Below, piece by piece: positions 24,401-31,114 of a stretch of DNA of 64,000 nt. Positions within the stretch are counted from its first letter, which is position 1. Each line of letters begins with the position of its first letter. The DNA is from Mimachlamys varia. Its lineage: Eukaryota; Mollusca; Bivalvia; Pectinida; Pectinidae. The translations under genes were made by a program, and so were the position numbers. Below the pieces are notes generated by a model. That model did not search any database. It was not told the DNA's origin and saw nothing but the letters and a program-made list of their open reading frames with translations. Location: assembly GCA_947623455.1 (NCBI GenBank), contig OX392533.1, positions 32,052,229-32,116,228 on the forward strand, given 5' to 3'.

Positions 24401-24821
24401 TCGTGTACATGTCCGAAGGACTCCGAATGATGAGGTCGCCAACACCACTCACGATTGGGGTTTGCAAGTATTGTGCAAGTCTACCTATGGCTAAGAGGCT
24501 TCCCGAACAGGCGGGGCCTATAACTGCATGGACGTTGTGTTCGTAGAAAAGTTCCGAGAAGTGCCCAATTGATGATTGCTTTGGGCAAAATCCAGTGTAG
24601 TTTAACGTGACCGGATTATATTTTATTCCATAATGGCTTTCGGAGAATTCAAATGCAATGTCTAAAGCAGGCTTAACGCGACGTAGATCAAACGGCTCGA
24701 CCGCCTCCGTCATTAGTAACACGCCGACTTTCACCTCCGTCACGGCGGATACAAACATAATTAAGTTTATCAAGCAGAAATTGGAAAAAAGTGTGTGACT
24801 TATAAAATAGTTTCCGAACAT
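271..24821 (-). CDS. Gene A: receptor guanylate cyclase (natriuretic-peptide-receptor-like), 13 exons, 3' end beyond the window
   Basis: Joined minus-strand exons: 24821-24362, 12265-12053, 11076-10930, 10647-10496, 9925-9790, 9360-9266, 9057-8931, 8271-8178, 7903-7777, 5064-4936, 4257-4153, 3291-3220, 439-271. This gives about 675 codons with no stop and GT..AG at every junction. Order: signal peptide, ANF-receptor ectodomain (residues ~27-443), one membrane helix (~450-473), juxtamembrane segment and kinase-homology domain (from ~475), cut by the window edge just after the DFG region. The rest of the pseudokinase and the cyclase domain must lie left of base 1. Family knowledge: these are single-pass homodimeric receptors making cGMP from GTP when an extracellular peptide or other ligand binds. 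Exon phases and most lengths equal those of gene B, so it is a divergent inverted paralogue. The ligand is unknown; a sperm or egg-peptide receptor, or an orphan, is possible. Domain order makes the family call firm; exon ends are read by eye. Confidence 0.9.
741..2385 (+). repeat. 155-bp tandem repeat, about 10.6 copies
   Basis: The word GTCGGCCAT recurs with CCAT at 871, 1026, 1181, 1336, 1491, 1646, 1801, 1956, 2111 and 2266, exactly 155 bp each time. Copies alternate between a GGCCATGTTGTTTTCGGATTGG type and a GGCCATCTTGAATTCAGATCGG type, so part of the array is a higher-order repeat. The unit resembles in size the ~160-bp satellite family of bivalves. Open frames here are artefacts. Confidence 0.95.
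2393..2485 (+). repeat. (ACGG)n microsatellite
   Basis: About 20 near-perfect ACGG units with a few substitutions at the right end (ACTGACGGACAG). It is the tetranucleotide tail of the pearl-like element. Confidence 0.95.
2541..3219. other. Gene A intron 12 remainder, nothing recognised
   Basis: AT-rich non-coding DNA. A ~28-bp word, TTTAGTAATAGATACAG followed by TATGCCGAAA, occurs at ~2943, at ~3370 and, slightly changed, at ~49695 in gene B. It is probably a fragment of a dispersed repeat. Confidence 0.6.
3220..3291 (-). CDS. Gene A exon 12: kinase-homology domain (short exon)
   Basis: A 72-nt exon found from its homology to gene B exon 12. It encodes [20 protein letters not shown] followed by DILK. 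The order D.LEN..I.LDW.FR.SL..DI is standard for the family. Acceptor TGCAG, donor GTAAGA. The same stretch is open in other frames, which are shadows. Confidence 0.88.
3458..3830 (+). repeat. 23-bp minisatellite, about 16 copies
   Basis: Unit CAGATGAATGTAATTTCCTT + AAA, with a GGTGCATG variant alternating irregularly with GATGAATG. It lies in intron 11 of gene A, between exons 12 and 11, and does not touch either splice site. Confidence 0.95.
4153..4257 (-). CDS. Gene A exon 11: kinase-homology domain
   Basis: 105 nt, phase 0. It encodes [20 protein letters not shown], then [23 protein letters not shown]....C.L.EYC.RGSL is the hallmark run of the receptor guanylate cyclase pseudokinase. Acceptor TCACAG, donor GTAAGA. 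Confidence 0.92.
4258..4935. other. Gene A intron 10, nothing recognised
   Basis: AT-rich intron without an obvious repeat, RNA gene or conserved reading frame. Confidence 0.6.
4936..5064 (-). CDS. Gene A exon 10: kinase-homology domain, N-lobe
   Basis: 129 nt, phase 0. It encodes [20 protein letters not shown], then [20 protein letters not shown]. The kinase VAIK motif reads VAIR, so the ATP-anchoring Lys is Arg (residue ~541). There is no glycine-rich loop. Gene B has the same change. Acceptor AACAG, donor GTAAAT. Confidence 0.88.
5065..5766. other. Gene A intron 9, part, nothing recognised
   Basis: No coding similarity or clear repeat. It runs up to the left inverted repeat of the decayed THAP/Harbinger element. 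Confidence 0.55.
5899..6081 (+). pseudogene. THAP-domain remnant of a transposase
   Basis: The frame reads [20 protein letters not shown] and, further on, [12 protein letters not shown]...[17 protein letters not shown]. The order GC...R..G..F..FP......(W/L)...RR is that of a THAP zinc finger, but the first Cys of the C2CH set is missing and the frame ends before the final C..H. I infer a decayed transposase N-terminus. Confidence 0.45.
6758..6873 (+). pseudogene. DDE_Tnp_4 transposase C-terminal remnant
   Basis: One plus-strand frame reads [20 protein letters not shown] + RAIGRLKT, then a stop. (S)IA.LRI.VERAIGR.K is a well-known block near the end of Harbinger/ISL2EU-type transposases. No intact DDE triad is seen. 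A minus-strand stretch at ~6290-6370 ([20 protein letters not shown]) faintly recalls the W P..R..TRVIID block of the same family in the opposite direction. Confidence 0.5.
7777..7903 (-). CDS. Gene A exon 9: juxtamembrane segment
   Basis: Begins [20 protein letters not shown] and continues with a Gly/Ser-rich stretch to [11 protein letters not shown]..(T/P)W.DV is the conserved juxtamembrane motif just inside the membrane in receptor guanylate cyclases. Ser-rich positions here are phosphorylated in vertebrate natriuretic receptors; that is family knowledge and is not shown here. 127 nt; phase 2 in, 0 out; donor GTAAGT. Confidence 0.87.
8178..8271 (-). CDS. Gene A exon 8: transmembrane helix
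   Basis: 94 nt, phase 1 in and 2 out. It encodes [20 protein letters not shown] followed by [11 protein letters not shown], a single ~22-residue hydrophobic helix followed by a basic stop-transfer residue. Acceptor GCAAAG, donor GTATGG. It corresponds to gene B exon 8 (82 nt); the difference of four codons is in the ectodomain stalk. Confidence 0.85.
8272..8930. other. Gene A intron 7, nothing recognised
   Basis: AT-rich, with no repeat or gene recognised. Confidence 0.6.
8931..9057 (-). CDS. Gene A exon 7: membrane-proximal ectodomain
   Basis: Too short and interrupted for a simple open-frame scan. After acceptor GGATAG it encodes [20 protein letters not shown], then [20 protein letters not shown]. 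It matches gene B ([15 protein letters not shown]) and the family motif W..G.PP..P.CGF, with the juxtamembrane Cys pair. 127 nt, against 130 in B, same phase. Donor GTAAAT. Confidence 0.85.
9266..9360 (-). CDS. Gene A exon 6: ectodomain
   Basis: 95 nt, phase 1 in and 0 out, same as gene B. It encodes [20 protein letters not shown] and ends about TKSFN. The GxxxID..GDR..DF...DM pattern is the membrane-proximal strand pair of receptor guanylate cyclases (family knowledge). Donor GTACGT, acceptor ATCAG. Confidence 0.9.
9496..9695. repeat. SINE fragment (TTTACGTCCTGTTAACAGC family end)
   Basis: TTTGGTTTCGTTTGGTTTGA followed by TTACGTCCTGTTAACAGCTGATG resembles the same end of the SINEs at 28450-28677 and 57703-57923. 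The tRNA-like part is lost. In intron 5 of gene A. Confidence 0.5.
9790..9925 (-). CDS. Gene A exon 5: ectodomain
   Basis: 136 nt, phase 0 in and 1 out, same as gene B. It encodes [20 protein letters not shown] and ends [11 protein letters not shown]. There are N-glycosylation sequons at NRT, NIT and NNT. The D/EG..LY....A and T..G..I..KLWN elements are typical of the family. Acceptor TTACAG, donor GTAAAA. Confidence 0.9.
9926..10495. other. Gene A intron 4, nothing substantial
   Basis: Only a short CCTGCCTGCCTG-like run at ~10095-10125. Confidence 0.6.
10496..10647 (-). CDS. Gene A exon 4: ectodomain
   Basis: 152 nt, phase 1 in and 0 out, equal to gene B exon 4. It starts after ACTACAG and encodes [20 protein letters not shown], ending [10 protein letters not shown] before donor GTAAGA. 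Unlike gene B, no tandem copies of the acceptor and exon start precede it. Confidence 0.9.
10930..11076 (-). CDS. Gene A exon 3: ectodomain
   Basis: 147 nt, phase 1. It encodes [20 protein letters not shown] and continues to [17 protein letters not shown]. From VIFC onward, 43 of 48 residues equal gene B exon 3, making this one of the best conserved ectodomain exons. The fragment FxxFMYRAxQLGM..GGYVF matches the strand-helix-strand of natriuretic-receptor-type ectodomains (family knowledge). Donor GTAAGT, acceptor AATAG. Confidence 0.9.
11147..11528 (+). mobile_element. Short TIR element (CAGTCAAACCTGT... type), decayed
   Basis: Left end TACAGTCAAACCTGTATTGA followed by GCGGCCACC; right part near 11509-11528 (GACTGCTTAATACAGGA) is a degraded complement. 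TA at the left edge fits a Tc1/mariner-pogo type MITE. In intron 2 of gene A. The right boundary is uncertain. Confidence 0.4.
12053..12265 (-). CDS. Gene A exon 2: ectodomain
   Basis: Acceptor CACAG before CTTCCG; donor GTAATG. 213 nt, phase 1 in and out, exactly the length of gene B exon 2. It encodes [20 protein letters not shown], then the PRPLDLQF stretch and DPGSLL. The pattern W..I..IYD...YFF is the second-lobe strand of the periplasmic-binding-like fold. Intron 1 before it is 12 kb, against 3.5 kb in gene B, because of transposon insertions. Confidence 0.88.
12266..12915. other. Gene A intron 1, last part (minus strand), nothing recognised
   Basis: No recognisable gene or repeat between exon 2 and the inverted-repeat region that holds the mariner element. 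Confidence 0.55.
13351..14823 (+). mobile_element. Tc1/mariner-superfamily transposon, nearly complete
   Basis: Perfect 25-26-bp terminal inverted repeats (CAGGGTGTTTCATAATATCT + GATAC at left, complement ending ...CACCCTG at right) are flanked by TA target duplications. A single transposase gene lies inside, broken by a 13-bp duplication. Perfect ends with one coding lesion mean a fairly recent insertion. It sits in intron 1 of gene A. Confidence 0.92.
13553..14645 (+). pseudogene. Mariner/IS630-type transposase, frameshifted
   Basis: The likely start is [20 protein letters not shown] at 13553. An upstream in-frame ATG at 13481 adds a low-complexity ATGACGTCAT-derived leader. A helix-turn-helix region ([20 protein letters not shown]) is followed by the catalytic core [10 protein letters not shown] (first Asp), [12 protein letters not shown] (second Asp) and, in the next frame, [18 protein letters not shown] (third Asp). 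The frame breaks near 14412-14437, where GCCGCCACATTCA is present twice in tandem; the 13-bp duplication shifts the frame and gives TGA at 14435-14437. The downstream part runs from ~14440 to the TAA at 14643. Length is normal for the family (about 360 aa). Confidence 0.88.
14936..16400. other. Gene A intron 1, nothing recognised
   Basis: 1.5 kb of AT-rich DNA without clear repeats, RNA genes or coding similarity. Confidence 0.5.
16402..16442 (+). repeat. G-rich tract, (GGGGTT)3 then G-run
   Basis: TGGGGTTGGGGTTGGGGTTG is followed by ~23 G. It has G-quadruplex potential. The run length may be unreliable in the assembly. Confidence 0.85.
16583..17035 (+). repeat. Left array of 21/22-bp units with palindrome GTCGTAATTACGAC
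   Basis: About 21 units of two types, TTAGTATGTCGTAATTACGAC (21 bp, in parts TTAGTAT + GTCGTAATTACGAC) and TTAGTTAT + CTCGTAATTACGAC (22 bp), mixed irregularly. Each unit contains the palindrome or its CTCG variant. Confidence 0.93.
17042..17515. mobile_element. TA-flanked MITE (pogo/Tigger-like ends) nested in the hAT-like element
   Basis: Left end CAGTGTACCCTCGACCTATT, right end complement CAGTGAACCCTCGTTATACC, with TA on both sides (17040-17041, 17516-17517). CAGTG..CACTG ends with TA duplication are typical of the pogo branch of Tc1/mariner. Interior motifs of the type CCACCCTCG.ATACCGCCA recur. No coding capacity. Confidence 0.75.
17520..17872. repeat. Centre of the hAT-like element; possible non-LTR tail
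   Basis: AAGCCTTTAAGGCTTTATAT followed later by TTTTACCTGAATAAATATTATTATTATTATT (tail in ATT triplets at ~17675-17702) resembles the 3' end of a non-LTR retroelement. No reverse transcriptase frame is present. Confidence 0.35.
17873..18221 (-). repeat. Right (inverted) array of the GTCGTAATTACGAC palindrome units
   Basis: About 16 units, GTCGTAATTACGAGATAACTAA and GTCGTAATTACGACATACTAA, which are the reverse complement of the left-array units. With the left array this forms a potential hairpin with arms of 350-450 bp. Confidence 0.93.
18267..18635. other. TTCGCGA-rich dispersed-repeat-like segment
   Basis: Recurrent TTCGCG/CGCGAA words (TTTTCGCGTG, AATTCGCGAAGATTAATCGC, ATCGCGAAATTAAATCGC, GCCGCGAAAAC) over 230 bases suggest a decayed short transposon. 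Ends are not identified. Confidence 0.35.
18636..21146. mobile_element. 2.5-kb foldback element with long inverted repeats
   Basis: The left arm (18636 to ~19075) and right arm (~20385 to 21146) are inverted copies: AAGGACCTCTTACATGAACA at left matches the complement at the right end, and TACGTAGGATCGGCTGCATA, GGCATGCCTAGGGTGAA.., and GTTTTGTCATGTAAAGGTCT all have partners in the other arm. Arms are imperfect, with indels. The loop holds a separate pearl-like element and unknown DNA. No transposase. In intron 1 of gene A. Confidence 0.75.
19139..19733 (+). mobile_element. Second pearl-like element, ~146-bp tandem core and 3' hairpin
   Basis: Begins with the near-palindrome AAGAGGCCCACGGGCCTT, holds three diverged ~146-bp units (TTGACCCCTG-type words at 19215, 19359, 19507), then a GACGGCAGACGACAACGGACG stretch (in parts GACGGCAGACG + ACAACGGACG) and a terminal stem-loop AGGTCATC / GATGACCT. 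The layout parallels the 567-2540 element, though its sequence differs. It lies in the loop of the foldback element. Confidence 0.5.
21440..21640. repeat. Solo arm of a hairpin-element family
   Basis: AAAGTCATTTTTGCTTAACT then TTCATAGCTTATGAAAGGTCA and GTCGTTACATCCTTATT matches one arm of the 26058-26210 hairpin, but the second arm is absent here. Confidence 0.5.
21962..22300 (+). repeat. Dispersed repeat, family R1 (copy 1)
   Basis: GGGTTCTGTCCACTGGCCGA, GTTCATGCGTTGCCAGTATAATGT (in parts GTTCATGCGTTGCC + AGTATAATGT) and the right end CACTGGGAGGCCATTC are shared with segments at ~23500-23620, 25490-25760 and 49996-50222. An (ACTC)n tract sits inside. Family identity unknown. Confidence 0.55.
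22206..22256 (+). repeat. (ACTC)n microsatellite
   Basis: CACTCACTCACTCACTCAC, interrupted by CCATC, then further ACTC units. Confidence 0.95.
22330..22355 (+). repeat. (GAT)n microsatellite
   Basis: AATGATGATGATGATGATGATG-type run of 7-8 units (TGA/GAT triplets). Confidence 0.9.
22360..24361. other. Gene A intron 1, first part (minus strand)
   Basis: Mostly unrecognised AT-rich DNA. 23500-23620 carries the right half of dispersed family R1 (CTTCAGTGTGGTAGTACTTT ... CACTGAGAGGTCGTCC). No gene is seen. Confidence 0.5.
24362..24821 (-). CDS. Gene A exon 1: signal peptide and start of ligand-binding domain
   Basis: The chosen ATG at 24821 opens a hydrophobic leader ([12 protein letters not shown]...) that ends near FVSA, before the mature start [10 protein letters not shown]. 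An in-frame ATG at 24890 would add 23 residues in front and weaken the leader. The exon carries the ectodomain core strand (VKVGVLLM), an FDLRR..PALDIAF helix, an NYT glycosylation sequon, and GPACSGS..IGR, which resembles the ANF-receptor family signature (G-P-x-C...R). It ends KFS + 1 base before donor GTAAGT. The 5' UTR is not resolved; a TATATATAT run near 24978-24994, about 160 bases upstream, is a possible but unproven TATA element. Confidence 0.85.
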
Positions 24822-25480
24822 GGCTGGATTTACACGTTCAACAAAATATATCTTAATAATCAACACACTGAGTTGCAAATATAAGTTCACAGAGATGTAG
24901 AGTGTTTAAGACAGCTCTGAAATTTGAGCGATTGATTTTCTAAATCAACTGGCTCGCCTCGTCTGTACGTCGTAAATATATCTATATATATATTGACGCG
25001 ACATCCTATTATATATTCATAAAAGCTTTACTAATTGGTTCTATGAATTGTGCAACTTCTGATTGGGTGAAACGTTCTCAACGCATGTCAATACAAAACT
25101 ACACTATTCATACGTGACAATGGGCTGTAACGTGGGGCAGTCTATGGCGGTTAAGCGGAAGTCTGTGACATCACACTACAGATAAAAAGTCATTGCTACA
25201 CGTGGTCCTCTGAGAGTGATATGACCGGCAGCTGATCACGCCATGTGGTACAACGCATACTTTCTTATAATATCAATTGCCACATTATAGATAAGGTTTT
25301 CTCTAATCCATAACGCTGTAAAATACATTGTTGTAATTGTTATTTTTTAATTACAATATAAACATGTTTACATATAGAAACATTGCTAGTAAAATTTTCT
25401 CAGTTGTCTCCCTTTACTGTTTCGGTCATCCCTTTAAATTGTTTTGTTACGTTGTACGTCCTATTAACAGTTCAAGTAAT
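24822..25480. other. 5' flank of gene A
   Basis: Contains the possible TATA-like run at 24978-24994 on the gene A side, but no clear CpG island or initiator. Nothing else is recognised. Confidence 0.35.
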
Positions 25481-25700
25481 TTAAGGGCGGCGTCACGAGG
25501 AAGGCTCTGGGTTCTGTCTCCGAGTCAAGACATATTCATCTAAAAGTGGTAATAACATGTACTACTCCCAGCTTGCCGCTCAGCGTTATGAGAGTGGAAC
25601 GACTGGTTCACCCGTTGTCAGTACAATGTGATCGGGTGAGGGTGTTCTGCTTGGGGCCTTCCACATTATACTTCAGTGTGGTAACACTTTAAATACGTAT
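25437..25700 (+). repeat. SINE-end fragment plus dispersed repeat family R1 (copy 3)
   Basis: GTACGTCCTATTAACAGTTC at ~25452 is the SINE-type end. GGCTCTGGGTTCTGTCTCCG, then GGTTCACCCGTTGTCAGTAC + AATGTGATCGGGTG and CTTCAGTGTGGTAACACTTT, matches R1 copies at 21962 and 49996. Confidence 0.55.
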
Positions 25701-26055
25701 ATATATTTACATTTGCGCTGCAACCCACTATATGAACATTACCAGCAAAAATGCCTTTTATAAAACTATGAAAGCAATGGTTCTCGAGACGTAGCACGTG
25801 ATTTCATTATGACGTCATAGATCAAGCTTGTTCAACGAGAGTCTTGTCGCGCCGCTTCGAATAACATGGAGAATGCCCTTGCGTCAAACGCTCAAATGAC
25901 TAAGTATTATCATTGGCGCCAATTTTATTCAAGCTTTGCTGTTCCGCCCATGTCGTTTAAATGACAACACATATACAAACGCAGGTAATAAACTATTAAT
26001 TGGGAAAATATCAATAAAGTTAAGCAATTGTTCTATAGTAAAAATGTAAATATAT
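25700..26055 (+). mobile_element. MITE-like body, family M1 (copy 1), followed by a hairpin
   Basis: Starts TATATATTTACATTTGCGCT + GCAA and ends AAAAATGTAAATATA, so the ends form a short inverted repeat (TATTTACATTT / AAATGTAAATA). It contains ATTATGACGTCATAGAT. The same body occurs at 46322-46556 and 46708-46964, each directly followed by a long hairpin. Confidence 0.55.
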
Positions 26056-26057
26056 GG

Positions 26058-26210
26058 ATTGAAAGTCATTTTTTTAACTTTCATAGTGCTATGAAAGGTA
26101 AGCCGTTATATCCATATTCAGCATGAAGCCCTAGCGGGCTTCATTCAATATGGATGTAACGGCTGACCTTTCATAGCAGTATGAAAGTTAAAAAAATGAC
26201 TTTCAATCCT
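26058..26210. repeat. Long hairpin with ~68-bp arms
   Basis: ATTGAAAGTCATTTTTTTAA + CTTTCATAG ... and its complement ending ATGACTTTCAAT, with a central GAAGCCCTAGCGGGCTTC. Near-perfect pairing. Directly follows body M1 copy 1. Confidence 0.9.
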
Positions 26211-26489
26211 TTTATGCACTCCGTATCCTTAATTCATTCACTTAGCAGTTTTTGAAGTTTCTGGAATTTTCTCGAAAATCATTGGACGCTTTGATCACTG
26301 GAACCTGATACGATACCGCTTCCATTTGATACTTACTCGTCACGTTGAGCATTGGTATTAGATAGAATTTAAGCCTTTCATGACAAAATACAGTTTGCTT
26401 TGTTTGTGTTCTAGTCCTATTAGCAGCTATGGTCATTTAATGACATGTTAAGTTTTATTGGTGGAAGAAGGAGACCGATTTCACGGAGA

Positions 26490-26776
26490 AAAATGACCAA
26501 ACAATGTCCAGTACCTGAAGAAAAATGACCAACCAATGTCCAGTACCTTGAGAAAAATGACCAACAAATGTCCACTACACGGAGAAAAATGACCAACCAA
26601 TGTCCAGTACATGGAGAAAAATGACCAACCAATGTCCAGTACATGGAGAAAAATAACCAACCAATGCCCAGTACATGAAGAAAAATGACCAACCAATGTC
26701 CAGTACCTTGAGAAAAAATGACCAACCAATGTCCAGTACATTGAGAAAAATGACCAGCCAATGTCCAGTACCTAGA
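26490..26776 (+). repeat. 31-bp minisatellite, 9 copies
   Basis: Unit GAAAAATGACCAACCAATGT + CCAGTACATGA with point changes. Because 31 is not a multiple of 3, the repeat drifts through all frames and makes spurious open frames on both strands. Confidence 0.95.
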
Positions 26777-26825
26777 GAGGCCAGTATTATACACCTAGAA
26801 ATTAGAGAAATAGAGGTAGCACAAC

Positions 26826-26881
26826 GAGTGGTTGTAGGATATGGTATTTATTCTTTTTAAATAGATACCATATCCAACTAT
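26826..26881. repeat. Short hairpin, ~20-bp arms
   Basis: GTTGTAGGATATGGTATTTA pairs with TAAATAGATACCATATCCAA (one bulge). Confidence 0.7.
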
Positions 26882-27467
26882 CACAAAGCGTTTGAGCTGT
26901 TTTTACCACTATTTTCAGTCGAAAACAGCAATATTTTTTAATATTTAGTCTGTTTGGAATTGATAGTAAATTGCCTATACATTTCTACGAATGCCTACTG
27001 AACTTTATTTTCCGATAAAATCAGTGGATCAAGCGCCTATTGGCGCAGCGCGCAGTAATACACTCCGTTACGACTTGAACACGAGGCCGCGTCACTACTT
27101 TCCAGACTCGATCAATACCTGCCGCGTAGTATGTGTTAACTTATTTAAGAAATAAATAAAAAGCATTTTAATGGGTTTTTTTAAAAACAATGACAGTAAC
27201 AAAGACAGTATGGTTTGTTTATATATGAACTTATGTGAAAAAATAATAATAAAAAGAGGTAATCTTTTGGAACTTTTTTGTTTACTTGTTGACTGAAATT
27301 TCGCGGGAGTTCGTCACCTCATAAGGCGGCTGTTTCAACAGTCTACCAAAACCAAACGATACTGTTTGATTTCATCGCAGTAAGTATCATAATATCTTAT
27401 TAAAGAAATAATTACACGTTGGAATATAAGGTCTGGGCAGTAAATATAAGGATTAAAGTTTCTTTCC

Positions 27468-27604
27468 GGTGGTTTTATCAAAGGATAAAGTTCAGTAGGA
27501 TATCGATAGTTGTTTCATGGAACGCTTTGCGTTCCATTCCAACTATCGATATCCTACTGAACTTTATCCTCTGATAAAACCACCAGAAAGAAACTCTAAT
27601 CCTT
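27468..27604. repeat. Long hairpin with ~60-bp arms
   Basis: AAGGATTAAAGTTTCTTTCC ... ACTATCGAT and complement ending AAACTCTAATCCTT; centre GGAACGCTTTGCGTTCC. Near-perfect. Its arms differ from the other hairpins in the window. Confidence 0.9.
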
Positions 27605-28091
27605 AATTAAATCAAATTTGAATGAACGGCGGGCAATATGGGCGTAAACTATATCGGATCGTATTTTCACACCAAATGATGACGCCATCAGGAATCAGCA
27701 AGTGACGTTGTTCCGGTCAAAGTTCACCATGTCAACCAATCAAAATGCATTTAGAGTTTATTCCACGTGTGGTAAAATAGAATTTTATTCAATAGCTGAA
27801 ATGATTGTTTGATACCTTGAAATTTGATTAACACCCACATATTGTGGTAGAAAGCAATTTCTAACCCTGGACAGCTGCTTCTTACACACAGGGACATGGG
27901 AGAAATTGTTTTTTAGAGTTTCCCATCCTTAAGAAAATTAAAAACAAAAAACCTAATTATGAAGGGTGATTTTGATTTTATATATTTTATTGCAAATTAC
28001 AATCAACGAAACAAAGTCGAAACGGAATAAATCTATCCAAATATATTATCCAGCCGCTATCGTTGTCGTTAGACCATTTGTATTACGCCAT

Positions 28092-28440
28092 TATAGAAGG
28101 AACGGTTGTTTAGTGGTAGGACGCCGGACGCGTGACCGAAGTGTGACGAGTTTGAGTCCCGGTCACGGAACTTGTGTTGTATCTTTGCGCAAGATACTTT
28201 ACTCTGCTTGTCCCAGTCGACTCAGCTGTAAATGAGTACATGGTTGGGTAGTGCAAGAGATTGTATAATGCTAGCTGTGAGCGCCGAAATGGCAGCACCG
28301 GTTGTATGCTCCCAAGGGAGTTGAGAACGATATTGGCTGATTGCTAAGGCCCTATAACCACGGATAATGATTTGTGAACCGCTTTAGAGGGCCTTTTAGG
28401 TCGTGATAAAGCGGTATATAAGAACCTCGAATTATTATTG
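28092..28440 (+). mobile_element. tRNA-derived SINE with ATT tail
   Basis: A-box-like TTTAGTGGTAGGACGCC and B-box-like GAGTTTGAGTCCCGGTC lie ~45 bases apart, as in a tRNA-derived pol III promoter. The 3' end reads GATAAAGCGGTATATAAGAA + CCTCGAATTATTATTG. It cannot be a working tRNA gene because the arms do not fold. Confidence 0.7.
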
Positions 28441-28449
28441 TAAAGGGTT

Positions 28450-28677
28450 AATTTAATTTGGTTTATTTTGTTTTACGAATTTTTATTAGCCATGGTAATT
28501 TAAGGGCCTGTCAGGTTTTGGGACTGGAGGGAAGCTAGAGTACACGGAGAAAAAAGCCCATCAACCTACAGTCAATATCTGGCAACTGCCCCACGTAGGT
28601 TTCGAACTCGAAACCCAGAGGTGGAGGGGTAGTGGTAGAATGTCTGAACACCTTAACCACGCTGCCACCACGGCCCT
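28450..28677 (-). mobile_element. tRNA-derived SINE, second family, minus orientation
   Basis: On the minus strand it starts AGGGCCGTGGTGGCAGCGTG, has B-box-like GGTTTCGAGTTCGAAACC, and ends in the CCTTAAATTACCATGGCTAA / TTTGGTTTATTTTGTTTTAC part. Same family as the better preserved copy at 57703-57923. Confidence 0.72.
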
Positions 28678-28689
28678 GTAGTGTTTGGG

Positions 28690-31110
28690 TTGTCGGAGCC
28701 TGATTTCCGCGGTTGCAATTATTATGTTTCGTCTCCTTCAGGTAATGGAGTGTTTCTTAACAAACAAATATGTAAACACTGTATATCCTACTTCAAACTT
28801 TAAATGGGTTGTATGATTATAAACAAATTTACGCGAAATGAGCTCTAATCTCGTGTTCAGCTGTACATTATACAAAGACCACTTTCATTTAACGGCGTAA
28901 AATTATTTTCAGAATAATGAGATAATCTTCGAACGATATACTTTAATGAGCTGTTCTATATTTCATCAACATTTATACACAATGCGTATTGATTAATGGG
29001 TATTGTTCAAATAGTATAGGGGGTCGTCCTTTCATGATTGATGTGTGAAATATCCAGATTTATTCTTTTGATTAATTACAAAACCTCTAAGGAGCTGGAA
29101 AAAACGATATATATAGTAATACCCAAATTACATGTACTTAACAAACTAGGGTACATAAAACCTCAGTTTCATCACGTTGAATGACCTCGAGATCTTATGC
29201 TGAAACAAATGTGGCTTGTACTCTTGTTAATAAAATAGAAACACGAAGTTTAATGAATAAAATATTGATTTAATTTTTGGACGCTCTTTGATTATCTGAA
29301 TAATATTGTATAGCCCTCAATATACTTTTTTTGTACTTTATAGTACTGCCTTTATGTAATGTGCAGTAAGGAGTGTAGCTAGCTTTAGTTCCTTGTGGAA
29401 AATTTCAGGAACATGACCAAGCCAGGAACATCGAAAGGGACGAGGGGTACAACAAATTTCGATTTCTTTTGTTTTTTGTTTTTATTTTCTGTTGTGTGTG
29501 GAGGCACCTGCGTACCACTTTGTAGCTACACAACTACATCACTGGTTATTGTACCTCTTGTTCCCTTCCCAATGTTCTGTCTTTGGATTTCTTCTGTAGC
29601 CTTGGGACCTTTGATAGGAAGCAGTCCGAACAAGTGGTCACTACATCCGATTTATATAGTTAAACTATTGTAACTAACCAATAGGTTAATGTTTAATATC
29701 GATCGTCTTCGGTAAGTTGCCCTTCACCACTGGTTCGCAGGTTCGAAGCCTACGAAGGAGTCAGCAGATACTGCTCACATGTCATGGGTGTTTTATTCCG
29801 GGTCCCAGCAGGCAAGTATATGCACGTCTAAAAACATGTATACTCTTGACATTTAATTGAAACCAACACACACAAAAATGGCTACCTGATTTATTGCACG
29901 AAATTATCCATTTCCTTGAAACTATGACCTCGTGTTATTTTCAAACAATTGTATGACTTGTATTAATATGCATTCCTAAGTAACATTGGATCGCATATGT
30001 TGCCAACAGTTGCAATATTATTACGAGATGGGAGCACTTTCAATAAGGAAGCATGCTTTTCAGTTTACGTTTGCATTTCTTAAGGCAAAACAAGTCACCG
30101 CACGAAAACCTTTGTTGAGATTTCAGTTCCATTTATAGAAGAAGTGACCTTGACCTTTCACCTGCAATTGCTTTTAGTAAGAAATTAAGGTATGGAGGTT
30201 GAATTTTATAGGCCCAATGAAACCCATCGTTATCACAATGAAATATTTGTTCTGACGTCTCTGACAAGGAAACTCCTACATGTATATGTATATGTCGGCT
30301 TTTCAGGGGACACCAGAAAGCTGTGCCGACTTCCTCTCGGTGGACTGCTATCTAAATTAACTAAGTAGGTAGTATTGTTCCGAAAGGAACCGGTAAAAAA
30401 TCGATTTCGTCGTATACTCAGAGGGTGTACGGTGAAAGCAAACAAGTGTGTTTGTAAATAGAAAATAGGCCATAATCATTTAGGAAATATTCATTAAAAG
30501 CTCATTTCCCGCCGCAGATTGTTTTAGAGTTTTAATGAAATCGATATCCCGATAAAAATATTGTGTATAATTCCTATGGGGTTTTCATCAATTTGATTAT
30601 AAACAGTGAGGCAGCATAGACGTGATAGCAACGTTACAGCCTTATATCTACTCCTTAAGCTTATCAATAGGGGAAAGTATATAGAATCAGGTACACTTGC
30701 CGATCAGCCGAAAGGATTATCAGCAACATTTATCACTTATAATGAGAACTTTCATGTTTTGCGTATATTCCGTGCATGTGCTGTAATTTGTTTTTTGTGT
30801 TTGGATAAAAGGTTTTGTAAAATTTGACGATATATTTGTTCGGACTGTCGATGCTACTTAATTAATCAGACATGTACGTACGTATATACACTGTTTACGT
30901 AAATAACAACATTCAAAATTGTTACAACTACGATAATTTCAAAGTTTTTTATGTAGAATTTGTGATTGAAAAAAGAAGCCCTTAACCCAATTTTCTATAT
31001 TCACATCATTTTTTTCAAAAGATACATAATAGTTTACATACGTGTTCATATTTCATAAATGTAATTGTTAACGACTCGTCAACCTCAGAAAAAGAATAGG
31101 TGAAGATAAC
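28690..31110. other. Intergenic, little recognised
   Basis: 29712-29775 has GGTTCGCAGGTTCGAAGCC, a B-box-like tRNA/SINE remnant. Short open frames (29395-29673, 30233-30445, 30606-30827) show no family similarity or splice context. Confidence 0.45.
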
Positions 31111-31114
31111 AATG

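Noticed and set aside
26420..26794. Open frames with WTLVGHFS-type repeats on the minus strand
   Set aside because: Entirely made by the 31-bp minisatellite; no similarity and no gene context.
28096..28170. Functional tRNA gene
   Set aside because: Box A and box B are present but the cloverleaf does not close and a SINE body with ATT tail follows.
29395..29673. Small intergenic gene with a hydrophobic middle (FFCFLFLFSVVCGG)
   Set aside because: No similarity, no flanking splice signals or partner exons; one frame among many in AT-rich DNA.
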